Source: Lachnospiraceae bacterium
Lineage (GTDB): Bacteria > Bacillota > Clostridia > Lachnospirales > Lachnospiraceae
Length of the DNA stretch: 58,046 nt
Direction: 5' to 3'
Assembly: GCA_900770225.1 (NCBI GenBank)
Contig: CAAGJU010000106.1
Location: 1 to 58,046 of the forward strand
Made by a program: the position numbers and the translations under genes. Position 1 is the first letter of the stretch. Every line of letters begins with the position of its first letter. The notes beneath the pieces were generated by a model. It was given only the letters and a program-made list of their open reading frames with translations, had not been told where the DNA came from and made no database searches. Below are positions 31,616 through 40,537 of the stretch, one piece after another.

Positions 31616-34321
31616 TTAATCAATATCCGCCAGCGCCATCTGGCCGAGCGCGATTCCGCCGTCGCCGGACGGAACCTTCTCATTGATGAATACGCGGAAG
31701 CCCCTGGCTGTCAGCTGACTCACGATTCTCTGCAGCAGGATCCGGTTGCAGAAGGTGCCGCCCGAAAGTGCCACCGTGTGCACCTGGATGCCGTTTTCAC
31801 CGGCCTCCCAGGATATTTTTTCACACACGTTGACCGTCATCTCGGCAACAGCATCATGAAATTCCAGTGCGAGTTCATCCCTCGGCACGCCGCCGTCCAC
31901 TGCCATGCGCAGATCGCCGATCAGCCGCGAACCGTCGGCCAGCCAGATATCATCCTTATGTTCCATGACAAAGCGCAGCGGGTAACGGCCATTCAGCGGA
32001 TTCTCCTTCGAGTATACGCCATTCTTCCATTTCCTCTCCGCGCGCTGTGCGGCACATTCCAGTTTTTCCGCACACTCGCCTTCATAGGTGTTAAACTGGC
32101 AGATACCGAGCTGGGCCGAAGCCGCGTCAAAAAGTCTGCCCATTGAGCCGTTGAAATGCGTATTTACATTGGCGGCAAGCGCGATCTCGTAGAGCTGATG
32201 CATATCCGGATCAAGGATCTCATCGGAGCTGACGTGTTCCCAGATCAGCTGTCTGTCCTCGGCATCAATGATGTAGCAGGTCAGTGTCTGAATGGCATTT
32301 TTTGAGGACATGTCACCGCCAAGCATTTTGACCGGCATCAGATGCCCCATCCGCAGGAAATGTCCTTTCCGCTCGACCTGCTTCGGTTCTTCATCATCCC
32401 TGTCAAAATAATCGTTCATCGGAATCGCGTGCAGCGTTTCCTGTTCCTTCTTTTCCTCCTGATAGGTGATGGAAAGCTCTTCATCCAGATCACAGAGCAT
32501 GAATTCGGAGCCCCAGATGGTCCCGTCATCTCCGTAACCGGTCCCGTCAAAGGAAACACCGATAACAGGGCCCTTCAGTCCGTATTCGGCGATTACCGAG
32601 GCAATATGCGCCTTATGATGCTGCACTGCCTTGACGCCTGATTCCGTGCTGCCGTTTCCGGCCTCTCCGAACTTCCGGATCGCGTCGTGATGCGATATGT
32701 ACGAAGGATGGCTGTCGGCAACCGCTCTCACCGGATGTACGTCCAGCAGGCCTTCCATATGCCGGACGGACGCTTCACGCGCATTGGATGTCTGTACGCC
32801 GGAGAGATCGCCGAAATGGGAAGACAGATATACCACATTGTCTCTGCCCAGGGCAAATACGCTCTTCAGATCGCCGCCGGCAGCAAACGTCGGTACCTTC
32901 AGCGGAGCCGGAAGGAACAGCGGAGCCGGTACGATACCTCTCGCGCGGCGGATCACCTGAACGACCTCTCTGGTGGCGCCTCCCTCCAGACCGATCTCTG
33001 TCACCTGATAGATGGAATCCTCCAGCGGTGTCACGATCTCGCGGTCATGCGTCAGAATAAAATCAGGGCATCCCTCTGACAGATTTTTCAGCATATCCTC
33101 ATCGCGTGTGATGATGGGTTCACCGCCGCGATTGCCGCTGGTCATGACGAGCGGTCCGAGTTCCTTCACGAGAAGGATCTGCAGCGGATTACAGGGCAGC
33201 ATGGCGCCGATCCTGTCCGATTCGCCGCAGATATTATGGGCAAAATCTCTGACGGGATCTGTGGTATTGCTATAGATCCGCTTAAGAAGAACGATCGGCC
33301 TTGCCGGCGAGCGGAGAAGCTCCTCCTCTTTCGCCGAAACGGTACAGTATGCCCTGATGCTCTCCACGTCCGGAAACATCACGGCAAAAGGCTTGGAAGC
33401 CCTGTGCTTGAATCCCCGGAGTCTGCGGGCAGGATCTGAGATATCCGGCCGGAAGACAAAGTGGAAACCACCGATGTCCTTGACAGCACCTATTTTTCCA
33501 TCACGAAGCTTCCTTATGCCCTCCTGCAGCGCGGCCTCTCCATACAGAGCGGCAGATGGATCTTCCGGAGCAGCGCCGTCCGCAGGCTGCGCATCCGCAG
33601 CCATAAGCTTATGCGGATCTTTCTCCGATGCATCCCGGTAAGCACTTACATTTTCCCTCGTCACGCAGCGGAGAACCGGTCCGCAGTCATGGCAGGAAAT
33701 CGTCTGTGCATAGCACCTTGCATTGCCGCATTCCTCATATTCCGCCCGGCAGGCCGGACACATGGAAAACTTATGCATTGTCGTCCGTTTACGGTCATAC
33801 GGAACCCCGGTCATAATGCTGAAACGCGGTCCGCAGGAGGCACAGCTGATAAACGGATACCGGTAGCGGCGATTGTCAGGATCCAGCAGCTCTCTCTCGC
33901 ATTCCGGGCAGGTGGGAAGATCCGGCGGCAGGATGCGGACAGCCTCTCTGTGTTCCGTACTCCTGATAATGCTGAACCCGCAGCTGCCTGTCTTTAATTC
34001 TTCACGAAGTCCGGTATCACCTGCATTCTCTTCCGCAGTCTGTCTGCTCTCACCGTCTTCCTGCACTTCTCCGTCAGTCGCATCTCTCACATCGACGTGA
34101 TCGATGACAGCGCCGGCCGGCGGCTCTTCACGCAGCCGCCGTATCAGCTCATTGACGGCTCCCTCGTTTCCGGATGCATGAATGATCACAATGCCGCCCG
34201 CATTCCTCACACTTCCCGCAATACCGAGCTGCACCGCCTGCTCCGCCACATAGGGACGGAATCCAACGCCCTGTACCAGACCATATACTGTGATAATCTT
34301 CTGAATGCCTGTCTGTTCCAC
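31616..34321 (-). CDS. hypF: Carbamoyltransferase HypF
   Basis: Uses carbamoyl phosphate and ATP to carbamoylate the HypE C-terminal Cys. 901 residues, about 150 longer than E. coli HypF. Domain order: acylphosphatase-like (about 1-95, GLVQGVGFRPYVA); zinc fingers (about 150-230, CPECERELLD, CASCGPRF, CPACRAEYEECGN, CHDCGP); YrdC-like (about 275-460); Kae1-like (about 480-901, with HHKAHIASV and FDGTGYGDDG). Two acidic stretches are additional: about 98-130 after the first domain and about 235-270 before YrdC. Start GTG 34321 with AGGGGG eight bases upstream. First gene of the hyp set. Confidence 0.95.
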   Translation of the reverse strand: MEQTGIQKIITVYGLVQGVGFRPYVAEQAVQLGIAGSVRNAGGIVIIHASGNEGAVNELIRRLREEPPAGAVIDHVDVRDATDGEVQEDGESRQTAEENAGDTGLREELKTGSCGFSIIRSTEHREAVRILPPDLPTCPECERELLDPDNRRYRYPFISCASCGPRFSIMTGVPYDRKRTTMHKFSMCPACRAEYEECGNARCYAQTISCHDCGPVLRCVTRENVSAYRDASEKDPHKLMAADAQPADGAAPEDPSAALYGEAALQEGIRKLRDGKIGAVKDIGGFHFVFRPDISDPARRLRGFKHRASKPFAVMFPDVESIRAYCTVSAKEEELLRSPARPIVLLKRIYSNTTDPVRDFAHNICGESDRIGAMLPCNPLQILLVKELGPLVMTSGNRGGEPIITRDEDMLKNLSEGCPDFILTHDREIVTPLEDSIYQVTEIGLEGGATREVVQVIRRARGIVPAPLFLPAPLKVPTFAAGGDLKSVFALGRDNVVYLSSHFGDLSGVQTSNAREASVRHMEGLLDVHPVRAVADSHPSYISHHDAIRKFGEAGNGSTESGVKAVQHHKAHIASVIAEYGLKGPVIGVSFDGTGYGDDGTIWGSEFMLCDLDEELSITYQEEKKEQETLHAIPMNDYFDRDDEEPKQVERKGHFLRMGHLMPVKMLGGDMSSKNAIQTLTCYIIDAEDRQLIWEHVSSDEILDPDMHQLYEIALAANVNTHFNGSMGRLFDAASAQLGICQFNTYEGECAEKLECAAQRAERKWKNGVYSKENPLNGRYPLRFVMEHKDDIWLADGSRLIGDLRMAVDGGVPRDELALEFHDAVAEMTVNVCEKISWEAGENGIQVHTVALSGGTFCNRILLQRIVSQLTARGFRVFINEKVPSGDGGIALGQMALADID

Positions 34322-34375
34322 CAGGATGTCCCCCTCTCAGATTCTGTCAGCCTGTAAAATATATTCCCTCTGCAC

Positions 34376-34420
34376 GGGTTTCATCCGATCATGCCCTGTC
34401 TGTGTGATCGGATGAAACCC
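34376..34420 (-). terminator. Hairpin between echF and hypF (distal)
   Basis: GGGTTTCATCCGATCA (34376-34391) and TGATCGGATGAAACCC (34405-34420) are perfectly complementary. No strong T run follows. It may be an RNA stability or processing element as much as a terminator. Confidence 0.6.
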
Positions 34421-34438
34421 GCTGTCCCCTTATCACAA

Positions 34439-34480
34439 GAGGGCGTCGCACGAATGCATATGCATGGTACGAACGCCCTC
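34439..34480 (-). terminator. Hairpin after echF (proximal)
   Basis: GAGGGCGT / ACGCCCTC arms enclose an inner palindrome, ATGCATATGCAT. On the minus strand TTGTG follows. It ends 18 bases from the echF stop. Together with the hairpin at 34376 it separates the ech and hyp gene groups, suggesting partial uncoupling of their expression. Confidence 0.65.
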
Positions 34481-34497
34481 CCTGAATGAGATCAAAC

Positions 34498-35028
34498 TTA
34501 TTTGCCGGGCGTCTCTGCCGGTTTGCCAGCCCCGTCTGCGCTCTTTGCTTCCGCGGGCTTTGCCGTCTCCGGCGCCTTTGCCTCTTTCGCCGCAGCTTCA
34601 GCTGCTTTTTTTGCTGCCAGGGCTTTCTTTGCCGCCGCAGCCTTCAGTGCTGCCTGTTTCTTTTTCTCAGCTTCTGCTGCCATGGCCTCCGCAGAACGAT
34701 GATGAAGATCATCATATTTCTCCGGGCCGGGTTCCTGATAACCCGGCACCATTGTCAGACACTTCTTGGGGCATTTGAGCACACAGTAACCGCAGGCCAC
34801 GCAGTCAAAGCGGTTGATATCCCAGGTGCCCTCTTTTCTGTCAACTTTGATCGCATCAGAAGGGCAGCTCATCTGACAGATGCCACATGAGATGCACTTA
34901 TCGATATCGATCTCTATATGTCCTCTGGAGCGGTCCGGATAAACGGCCGGCTCTGCGGGATAATTTCTGGTCACCGGCTTTCTGAAGAGATTCTTCAGAG
35001 CCTCACCCGCATATCTCAAGATTGCCAT
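34498..35028 (-). CDS. echF: Ech hydrogenase ferredoxin-like subunit EchF, with Lys/Ala-rich tail
   Basis: Two-[4Fe-4S] polyferredoxin subunit that passes electrons to the hydrogenase small subunit; cytoplasmic side of the membrane. 176 residues. Cluster motifs: CISCGICQMSCP (about 41-52) and CVACGYCVLKCP (about 74-85). Residues about 108-176 are an unusual Ala/Lys/Glu-rich tail, probably a long charged helix, that normal EchF (about 110-130 residues) lacks. Start ATG 35028 with GGAGG nine bases upstream. Last ech gene. Confidence 0.92.
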   Translation of the reverse strand: MAILRYAGEALKNLFRKPVTRNYPAEPAVYPDRSRGHIEIDIDKCISCGICQMSCPSDAIKVDRKEGTWDINRFDCVACGYCVLKCPKKCLTMVPGYQEPGPEKYDDLHHRSAEAMAAEAEKKKQAALKAAAAKKALAAKKAAEAAAKEAKAPETAKPAEAKSADGAGKPAETPGK

Positions 35029-35042
35029 TTCTGGATGCCTCC

Positions 35043-36122
35043 TTATCTCTCTGTACAGCTGATGCAGGGATCGATCGTCAGAATGAGGATCGGTACATCC
35101 GCCAGGTCTGCGCCCTTGAGCGTCTCTGTCAATCCCGCAAGATTAGCGAAGGTCGGCGTACGGAGACGGAAACGATCCAGATATTTTTTACCGCTTGCCT
35201 TGGTGTAATAGATAGCTTCACCTCTCGGCTGTTCAATCCTTGTCATGTACTCGCCATTCGGCATACCCTTGACCGGCACATTGATGTCTCCCTCAGGGAT
35301 CCTGCTGATCGCCTGACGGATCAGATCGATCGACTGGTACACCTCTTTGATCCTGACGGTGCAGCGGTCAAAGGAATCTCCGTTCGTACCTGTGATCGGT
35401 TCCATATCCAGATATTTATACGCTTCGTAGCCGGTCATACGGTAATCAAACGACATGCCGGAAGCCTTGGCGAAAGGACCGCAGCATCCGAGATCATGCG
35501 CCTGCTGTTTGGTCAGCACACCGACACCCTTCAGACGGGACTGTACAGAATAATCGTTGACAAAAGCCTTCTCGAGAGGCTTTACTTCTTCCTCGATCTC
35601 ATCCAGTGATGTCAGGATCTGCCGCATCATTTCCGGCGTAATATCCTTGTTCACGCCGCCGATCTGATTGACGGAAAAAATCAGACGGCCGCCCGCTGTG
35701 AGTTCATGCAGGTCAAGGATCTTCTCACGGACACGCCAGCATGCATAGAACAGGTTCTCAAATCCGAACGCATCGGCCATCAGTCCCATCCAGAGCATAT
35801 GGCTGTGCATCCTGCCGAGCTCTGCCCAGATCACACGCAGGTACTTCGCACGTTCCGGAACCTCTACATTCATGATATGCTCAACAGACTCCACATAGCC
35901 AAGACCATGGCCGAACGAGCAGATACCGCAGGTACGCTCGATCACATAAACCATCTGGTTGAAATCGCGCTTGTCAGCCAGAGATTCAAGGCCTCTGTGT
36001 ACAAAACCGATATTCGGCACAGCCTCCACAACCTTCTCATCCTCGATCACGAGATCCAGATGGATCGGTTCGGGAAGAACGGGATGCTGGGGGCCGAAAG
36101 GAATAACACTTCTTTTTGCCAT
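35043..36122 (-). CDS. echE: Ech hydrogenase large (catalytic) subunit EchE
   Basis: Group 4 [NiFe] hydrogenase catalytic subunit, related to NuoD. 359 residues. The nickel ligands are present as two C-x-x-C pairs: CGIC in RTCGICSFGH (Cys about 64 and 67) and CISC in DPCISCTER at the extreme C-terminus (Cys353, Cys356). Because the chain ends three residues after the last Cys, no C-terminal peptide has to be removed, so no maturation protease is needed. This distinguishes it from a NuoD-type quinone-reducing subunit. The ATG 36122 shares one base with the echD stop (TAATG). Confidence 0.96.
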   Translation of the reverse strand: MAKRSVIPFGPQHPVLPEPIHLDLVIEDEKVVEAVPNIGFVHRGLESLADKRDFNQMVYVIERTCGICSFGHGLGYVESVEHIMNVEVPERAKYLRVIWAELGRMHSHMLWMGLMADAFGFENLFYACWRVREKILDLHELTAGGRLIFSVNQIGGVNKDITPEMMRQILTSLDEIEEEVKPLEKAFVNDYSVQSRLKGVGVLTKQQAHDLGCCGPFAKASGMSFDYRMTGYEAYKYLDMEPITGTNGDSFDRCTVRIKEVYQSIDLIRQAISRIPEGDINVPVKGMPNGEYMTRIEQPRGEAIYYTKASGKKYLDRFRLRTPTFANLAGLTETLKGADLADVPILILTIDPCISCTER

Positions 36123-36811
36123 TACTGCTCACCCTCTTTCCCGTCTGCTGTCTCTGTTTTCTTTGTTTCCGGTGCCTGGATTGCCTGCGCGTTCATCTGC
36201 TCACCGCGGATTGCTCTCTCGGAGAGCGGGGATGATGCCGCCCCGGCATCTCCCGTCGGCACACTGGAAGCCACTTTGGTGCCCGGAATATCCTTGTCGG
36301 CCGCCATGGCTTTCATCTCAGCCTTGCGCAGCGGAACAGCCTTCTGCACGATGGCGTTCAGCTCTGCGGAACCGGCCTGATCCGGCTGCTCGGAAGCGCC
36401 CGGAACAACCGTTTTCGGCTTGTCCTTTGCGATCTTCTTCTGCCGCACATCCTCAGGGAGCATGGCAGCCCATTTGCTGATGCGGTAAAGCTTGGTATGG
36501 TAATCCATGTGCATCATCCGCATGTGAACGCCGTACATGGTCTCCATCTCATTTTCATAGAACGTCGCATAGGGATAAAAAACGCCGATGCTCGGCACTT
36601 CCTGATCCAGCTCCACGTATACACGGAGTGTGATCATGGCGTAGGTGCTCTCGTCAACAAAGGAATAGCTGAGCTCGTAGCGATTGTTGATCCACGCCGC
36701 ACAGATCTGTGCCAGACGCAGGCGGCTGTGGCGCATAAACTGCACATTCTCCATGAGATCCTCAAGCTTGATCTCACGGATGGTATCTCTTGGGATGATA
36801 ATCTTAGGCAT
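36122..36811 (-). CDS. echD: Ech hydrogenase subunit EchD (NuoC-like) with low-complexity C-terminal extension
   Basis: NuoC-like structural subunit of the hydrogenase arm. 229 residues; the recognisable domain is about 1-125 (IIIPRDTIREIKLEDL, DQEVPSIGVFYPYATFYENEMETMYGV region). From about 126 to 229 the sequence is Ala/Pro/Lys/Glu-rich and not similar to the family; ordinary EchD ends near 120-130. Start ATG 36811 overlaps echC by eight bases. Confidence 0.9.
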   Translation of the reverse strand: MPKIIIPRDTIREIKLEDLMENVQFMRHSRLRLAQICAAWINNRYELSYSFVDESTYAMITLRVYVELDQEVPSIGVFYPYATFYENEMETMYGVHMRMMHMDYHTKLYRISKWAAMLPEDVRQKKIAKDKPKTVVPGASEQPDQAGSAELNAIVQKAVPLRKAEMKAMAADKDIPGTKVASSVPTGDAGAASSPLSERAIRGEQMNAQAIQAPETKKTETADGKEGEQ

Positions 36812-37271
36812 TTCCGCTGCCTCCGTTCTTCCTTGCCTTCACCAGAGCGTCATGTTCATCTGACCTCTTCTGGAAAAGTTCTACCGCCTTGACAATTCCG
36901 TCGATAATAGCCTGCGGCCTTGCTGCGCAGCCAGGCACATAGATATCCACCGGAATACAGGTATCCACACCACCGTGAATATTATAGGTATCCTTGAACA
37001 CACCACCGGTGCAGGCGCATACGCCTACTGCCACAACGACCTTCGGCCTCGGCATCTGGTCGTAAAGCTGTTTGACCACCGGCGCACACTGGTCATTGAT
37101 TCCACCCGTGACGAGCAGAATATCCGCCTGCATGGGGTCGCCGGTATTCACGACACCAAGTCTCTCCGCATCATAGACAGGCGTGAGAGCAGCCAGCACT
37201 TCAATATCACAGCCGTTGCATGATGCTGCATCATAATGCAGGAGCCACGGCGATCTTTTTACATCTGCCAT
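36804..37271 (-). CDS. echC: Ech hydrogenase small subunit EchC (NuoB-like)
   Basis: Carries the proximal [4Fe-4S] cluster next to the Ni-Fe site. 155 residues. Cys ligands: Cys18 and Cys21 in SCNGCDIEV, Cys in VGVCACTGGV (about 84-86) and Cys in VPGCAARPQ (about 116). Otherwise a NuoB-like fold. Start ATG 37271 with GAGGAGG upstream, 12 bases after echB. Confidence 0.96.
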   Translation of the reverse strand: MADVKRSPWLLHYDAASCNGCDIEVLAALTPVYDAERLGVVNTGDPMQADILLVTGGINDQCAPVVKQLYDQMPRPKVVVAVGVCACTGGVFKDTYNIHGGVDTCIPVDIYVPGCAARPQAIIDGIVKAVELFQKRSDEHDALVKARKNGGSGNA

Positions 37272-37283
37272 TATTTTTCCTCC

Positions 37284-38147
37284 TCAGAATATCAGCATCA
37301 GGACAAACAGATTGACGCCCGCAGAAAGCAGCGTGACGATCCATGTGATCTCCAGCATCTTCTGCCATTTCATTCTGGCTGAAGCGTTGTCCACGAGGAT
37401 TTCAAAAAACCACACAAGGATGGCAACCACCACTGCGAGAACCCAGCTCCACGGATGTCTGTTGATGATGAACAGTGCCACGACGGCGAGGAGGAATACA
37501 TTCTCATACCACTCTGTCACCTTGAACAGTGCGAGATTACGTGATCCCATCTCTGTCGCAATGCCCTGCACGAGCTCCTGATGCGCGTGCTCCGAAGCGG
37601 AAAGGTCAAACGGGCTCTTCCGCATCTTGATCGTAAGAATAAAAACAAAGGCGATGAAAACACCCGGCAGATAGACGATCATGCTGACATCGCCGGCAAT
37701 GATATCGCGTACGTTGAATGAACCGCAGGCAAGGTAGAAGCCGACGCAGGTCAGCAGAACGGCCGGCTCATAGGCCATCATCTGCAGGAGCTCACGGTTG
37801 CCTCCGATGGTGCTGCAGGGTGAGCTTGTGATCACCGATGCAAAATACAGGAAGGTCGATGCTGTTGAAAGGACGAAGAACGTCATCAGCAGATCAGTCC
37901 CTGCGAAGAGCATGCAACCGGTGAAGACCATCATAATGAGATAAGACGCCAGCATCATGCCCTGCGCGCGGTTTACCGCGATAACCTGTTTGTGCCACAG
38001 TTTCTTTACATCAAAGAATGCCTGACGGACAGGCGGTCCGATACGTCTCTGCATACGTGCGGAGATCTTCCGGTCAAATCCGGCGAGATAACCACCGATC
38101 AGCGGTGCCAGAACGATATAGCAGATGACTGAGATTACACTGCGCAT
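37284..38147 (-). CDS. echB: Ech hydrogenase membrane subunit EchB (NuoH-like)
   Basis: Integral membrane protein with about eight helices that anchors the soluble arm and forms part of the proton/sodium pathway. 287 residues, as in other EchB. NuoH-like landmarks: GFDRKISARMQRRIGPPVRQAFFDV (quoted in part: residues about 23-47), the SPFDLSASEHAHQELVQGI segment (about 173-191) with conserved acidic residues. ATG 38147 shares one base with the echA stop (TAATG). Confidence 0.95.
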   Translation of the reverse strand: MRSVISVICYIVLAPLIGGYLAGFDRKISARMQRRIGPPVRQAFFDVKKLWHKQVIAVNRAQGMMLASYLIMMVFTGCMLFAGTDLLMTFFVLSTASTFLYFASVITSSPCSTIGGNRELLQMMAYEPAVLLTCVGFYLACGSFNVRDIIAGDVSMIVYLPGVFIAFVFILTIKMRKSPFDLSASEHAHQELVQGIATEMGSRNLALFKVTEWYENVFLLAVVALFIINRHPWSWVLAVVVAILVWFFEILVDNASARMKWQKMLEITWIVTLLSAGVNLFVLMLIF

Positions 38148-40066
38148 TATACGGCACCTCCTATGATATACAGCATGGTGATGATGATAACCGCTGTCAT
38201 GAGAAGCTGCGACGGCAGCATCAGTTTTCTCTGACCGATCTTGTGAGCAAAGTAGTAATTGGTCAGATACAGTTTCTTTGTATCTCCCTTCGAATCGACA
38301 AAGGCATCGTTGTTTCCGGTGTTAATGCCGTTCATATAGGAGAGTTTGATATTCGTCGGTGCATTGGCCGCTGCGCGGTAAGAGATCAGCGGGATGGCAA
38401 ATACGACCATGATGACGATGATCAGGATATAGAGCACCTTCATCGGAAGCACGTCCGTATAGCTGCCGTACATTTCGACGATCATGGGATCGACAAAGAC
38501 TTTGGAGAGCAGCGGGAAGAGCGCACAGAGTGCGATCATGAGTACGGCATGAATATTCAGGGAGATCTTCTCGTTCAGTCTCGTGATATCCCTGATCTTC
38601 GGAGAATCCGTAGCAGCGATCAGCTTGCCCATCCACTTCGTCCAGTAGAAAGAGGTTGTCGCGGAACCGAAGATAATGAAGAATACGAGCAGGATATTTC
38701 TGTCATCAACGGATGCGCGCAGTGCCGACCACTTGGAAACGAGCATGCCGAACGGCGCGAGGAACATTCCCGCAATGCCGATAAACTGCAGGATAGCAAG
38801 CCACGGCAGACGATAGATCAGTCCGTGGAAGTCCTCGATATCTCTCGTATGCATGGAATTTTCTGTAGCACCCACATCCTGGAACAGCAGCGATTTCGAT
38901 ACTGCATGGAAGATCATGAGGAAAACGGCAGCCCAGATTGTCTCGGTAACGCCAACACCGCAGCATGCAACCATCAGTCCGAGGTTCGAAATCGTTGAGA
39001 AAGCCAGCACCTTCTTCGCGTCTGTCTGAGCGATAGCCATAACGGATGCGGCAAAGAATGTAAAGCCTCCGACAGCCGCGATCAGCATGCCGGTAACCGT
39101 TCCGGACATGGCAGGTGCCAGACGGATGAGTACATAGATGCCCGCTTTTACCATGGTGGCGGAGTGCAGCAGGGCGGATGACGGCGTAGGAGCTACCATC
39201 GCGCCGAGAAGCCACGTGCTGAACGGAAGCTGCGCTGCTTTGGTCAGTGCTGCAAAAGCAATGAAAGCGACCGGGATAACGGCATAAGCCTCACCGAGAA
39301 TACCCAGTCCGATCAATGCCTGCAGCGACACTGTACCCTCATGCAATCCGTAATATACGATACCGACTGCGAGCACGGTTCCGCCGAGGAGGTTCATCCA
39401 AAGAGCACGGAAAGAATTCGTGACGGCGATCGGCTCCTTCGTATAGCCGATCAGCAGGAAGGAGCAGACAGATGTGATCTCCCAGAACAGATCGATCCAG
39501 AGAAGGCTGTCGGAGAGAACAAATCCGAACATGGCACCGAGGAACAGAAAGAGCAGCATGAAAAAGTAGTTCCTTCTGTCTTCAAATTCCACGTGATGCT
39601 GTGCATATCCATGCATATAACCCACCGCATAGATGACGATCAGGCCGCCGATGAGGCCGATGATCACACACATCAGAATGGCCAGATGATCAATGTAGAT
39701 CTTCGGTGTCTCTGCCATCTCCGGGCCTGCAAGCTCGAACCAGGCGATAAGAAGAGTGGGAACGATGGAAAGCAGACTGATCCAGTACTTCCTGTGTCTG
39801 AAACAGCAGATCGTCACGAGGATCATCAGGGCTATCTCACCGATGAGAATAATCCTGTCAGCTGCTTCTACACCGGCACTGGGTCCCTGGGCCAGCATGA
39901 TCGGCTGTGTCCCGCCGGCGATCCACTGTCCTGTAAGAACAGCAACGGCAGCCATAATAATGACTGCACTGACGTAAGCGACTGCATTCCTTATTTTGTT
40001 GCTTCTGATGATAAACATCAGAAGTCCCACAATCATAGGAAAGCAGATGAGAAACGGTACTACCAT
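38147..40066 (-). CDS. echA: Ech hydrogenase ion-pump subunit EchA (NuoL/MrpA-like)
   Basis: Antiporter-like subunit that moves protons or sodium ions when ferredoxin electrons reduce protons. 639 residues, about 16 membrane helices. Conserved segments: SLLWIDLFWEITSVCSFLLIG (residues about 186-206, in part) with the helix-5 acidic residue, AALTKAAQLPFSTWLLGAM (about 267-285) with the transport lysine, and LLHSATMVKAGIYV. Start ATG 40066 with AAGGGGGTG upstream. First gene of echABCDEF; an extended -10 promoter lies at 40150-40155. Confidence 0.95.
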   Translation of the reverse strand: MVVPFLICFPMIVGLLMFIIRSNKIRNAVAYVSAVIIMAAVAVLTGQWIAGGTQPIMLAQGPSAGVEAADRIILIGEIALMILVTICCFRHRKYWISLLSIVPTLLIAWFELAGPEMAETPKIYIDHLAILMCVIIGLIGGLIVIYAVGYMHGYAQHHVEFEDRRNYFFMLLFLFLGAMFGFVLSDSLLWIDLFWEITSVCSFLLIGYTKEPIAVTNSFRALWMNLLGGTVLAVGIVYYGLHEGTVSLQALIGLGILGEAYAVIPVAFIAFAALTKAAQLPFSTWLLGAMVAPTPSSALLHSATMVKAGIYVLIRLAPAMSGTVTGMLIAAVGGFTFFAASVMAIAQTDAKKVLAFSTISNLGLMVACCGVGVTETIWAAVFLMIFHAVSKSLLFQDVGATENSMHTRDIEDFHGLIYRLPWLAILQFIGIAGMFLAPFGMLVSKWSALRASVDDRNILLVFFIIFGSATTSFYWTKWMGKLIAATDSPKIRDITRLNEKISLNIHAVLMIALCALFPLLSKVFVDPMIVEMYGSYTDVLPMKVLYILIIVIMVVFAIPLISYRAAANAPTNIKLSYMNGINTGNNDAFVDSKGDTKKLYLTNYYFAHKIGQRKLMLPSQLLMTAVIIITMLYIIGGAV

Positions 40067-40149
40067 ATGGCACCCCCTTGAGAGATTATGGTTTGATACT
40101 TGTGCGGCCTCTGCGATGGGCAGAATGAGCCGCGCCGTAAGCCGGCAAT

Positions 40150-40155
40150 ATTATA
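40150..40155 (-). promoter_or_regulatory. Extended -10 promoter of the ech operon
   Basis: On the minus strand TGTTATAAT (TGn plus TATAAT, hexamer 40150-40155), 84 bases before echA. No good -35 at 17 bases, as usual for extended -10 promoters. It is the first such site downstream of the tRNA-Thr terminator. Confidence 0.55.
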
Positions 40156-40211
40156 ACACCTGAATGTCATTATCGGGGATATAATTTATCAGAAGTTACA
40201 AGAAATAAAAT

Positions 40212-40237
40212 GAGCCGCTGCATCTCTGCAGCGGCTC
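40212..40237 (-). terminator. Terminator of tRNA-Thr
   Basis: GAGCCGCTGCA (40212-40222) and TGCAGCGGCTC (40227-40237) form a perfect 11-bp stem with loop TCTC. On the minus strand ATTTTATTTCTT follows. Confidence 0.9.
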
Positions 40238-40242
40238 GCGTG

Positions 40243-40315
40243 AGCTGATGACCAGAATCGAACTGGTGACCTCATCCTTACCAAGGATGCGCACTACCGA
40301 CTGTGCTACATCAGC
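40243..40315 (-). tRNA. tRNA-Thr (GGT)
   Basis: Read on the minus strand: acceptor GCTGATG / CATCAGC, D arm with GCAC/GTGC, anticodon arm CATCC-TTGGTAA-GGATG with anticodon GGT, T arm ACCAG-TTCGATT-CTGGT, discriminator T. CCA is not encoded. A single gene between the ech operon and the surface-polysaccharide locus. Confidence 0.94.
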
Positions 40316-40356
40316 ATTGCTGTGTCATCTTCTGACGTCAGCGAAAACAATAATAT

Positions 40357-40528
40357 CAGACACTGCTGGCGTTGTCAACAATTTTCTTTACACATTGCCA
40401 GCCACCGTCACACATGGAGACTTCCAGCCTCGACAGAGCGATGAGCACTTGCTGAGAGCGACCGCAGGGAAGCTCGAAGCTTACGTGCGACGCCTGTCAG
40501 CGCTGTTAGCGAGCTTCAGCAGTGTCTG
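40357..40528. repeat. Dispersed palindromic repeat with 79-bp core (40.4-kb copy)
   Basis: Outer arms CAGACACTGCTG (40357-40368) and CAGCAGTGTCTG (40517-40528) are perfectly complementary. Inside lie the arm GCCAGCCACCGTCACACATG shared with the 2.9-, 6.0- and 27.9-kb copies, and the core 40438-40516, identical to the 25.3-kb copy at 78 of 79 positions. The core contains its own stem GAAGCTCG / CGAGCTTC. It lies just past the stop of the NlpC/P60-like gene. Confidence 0.87.
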
Positions 40529-40537
40529 AACTATAAT

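Noticed and set aside
38243..38998. 251-codon plus-strand frame inside echA
   Set aside because: Antisense to a clearly conserved membrane subunit; His/Asp-rich translation typical of shadow frames.
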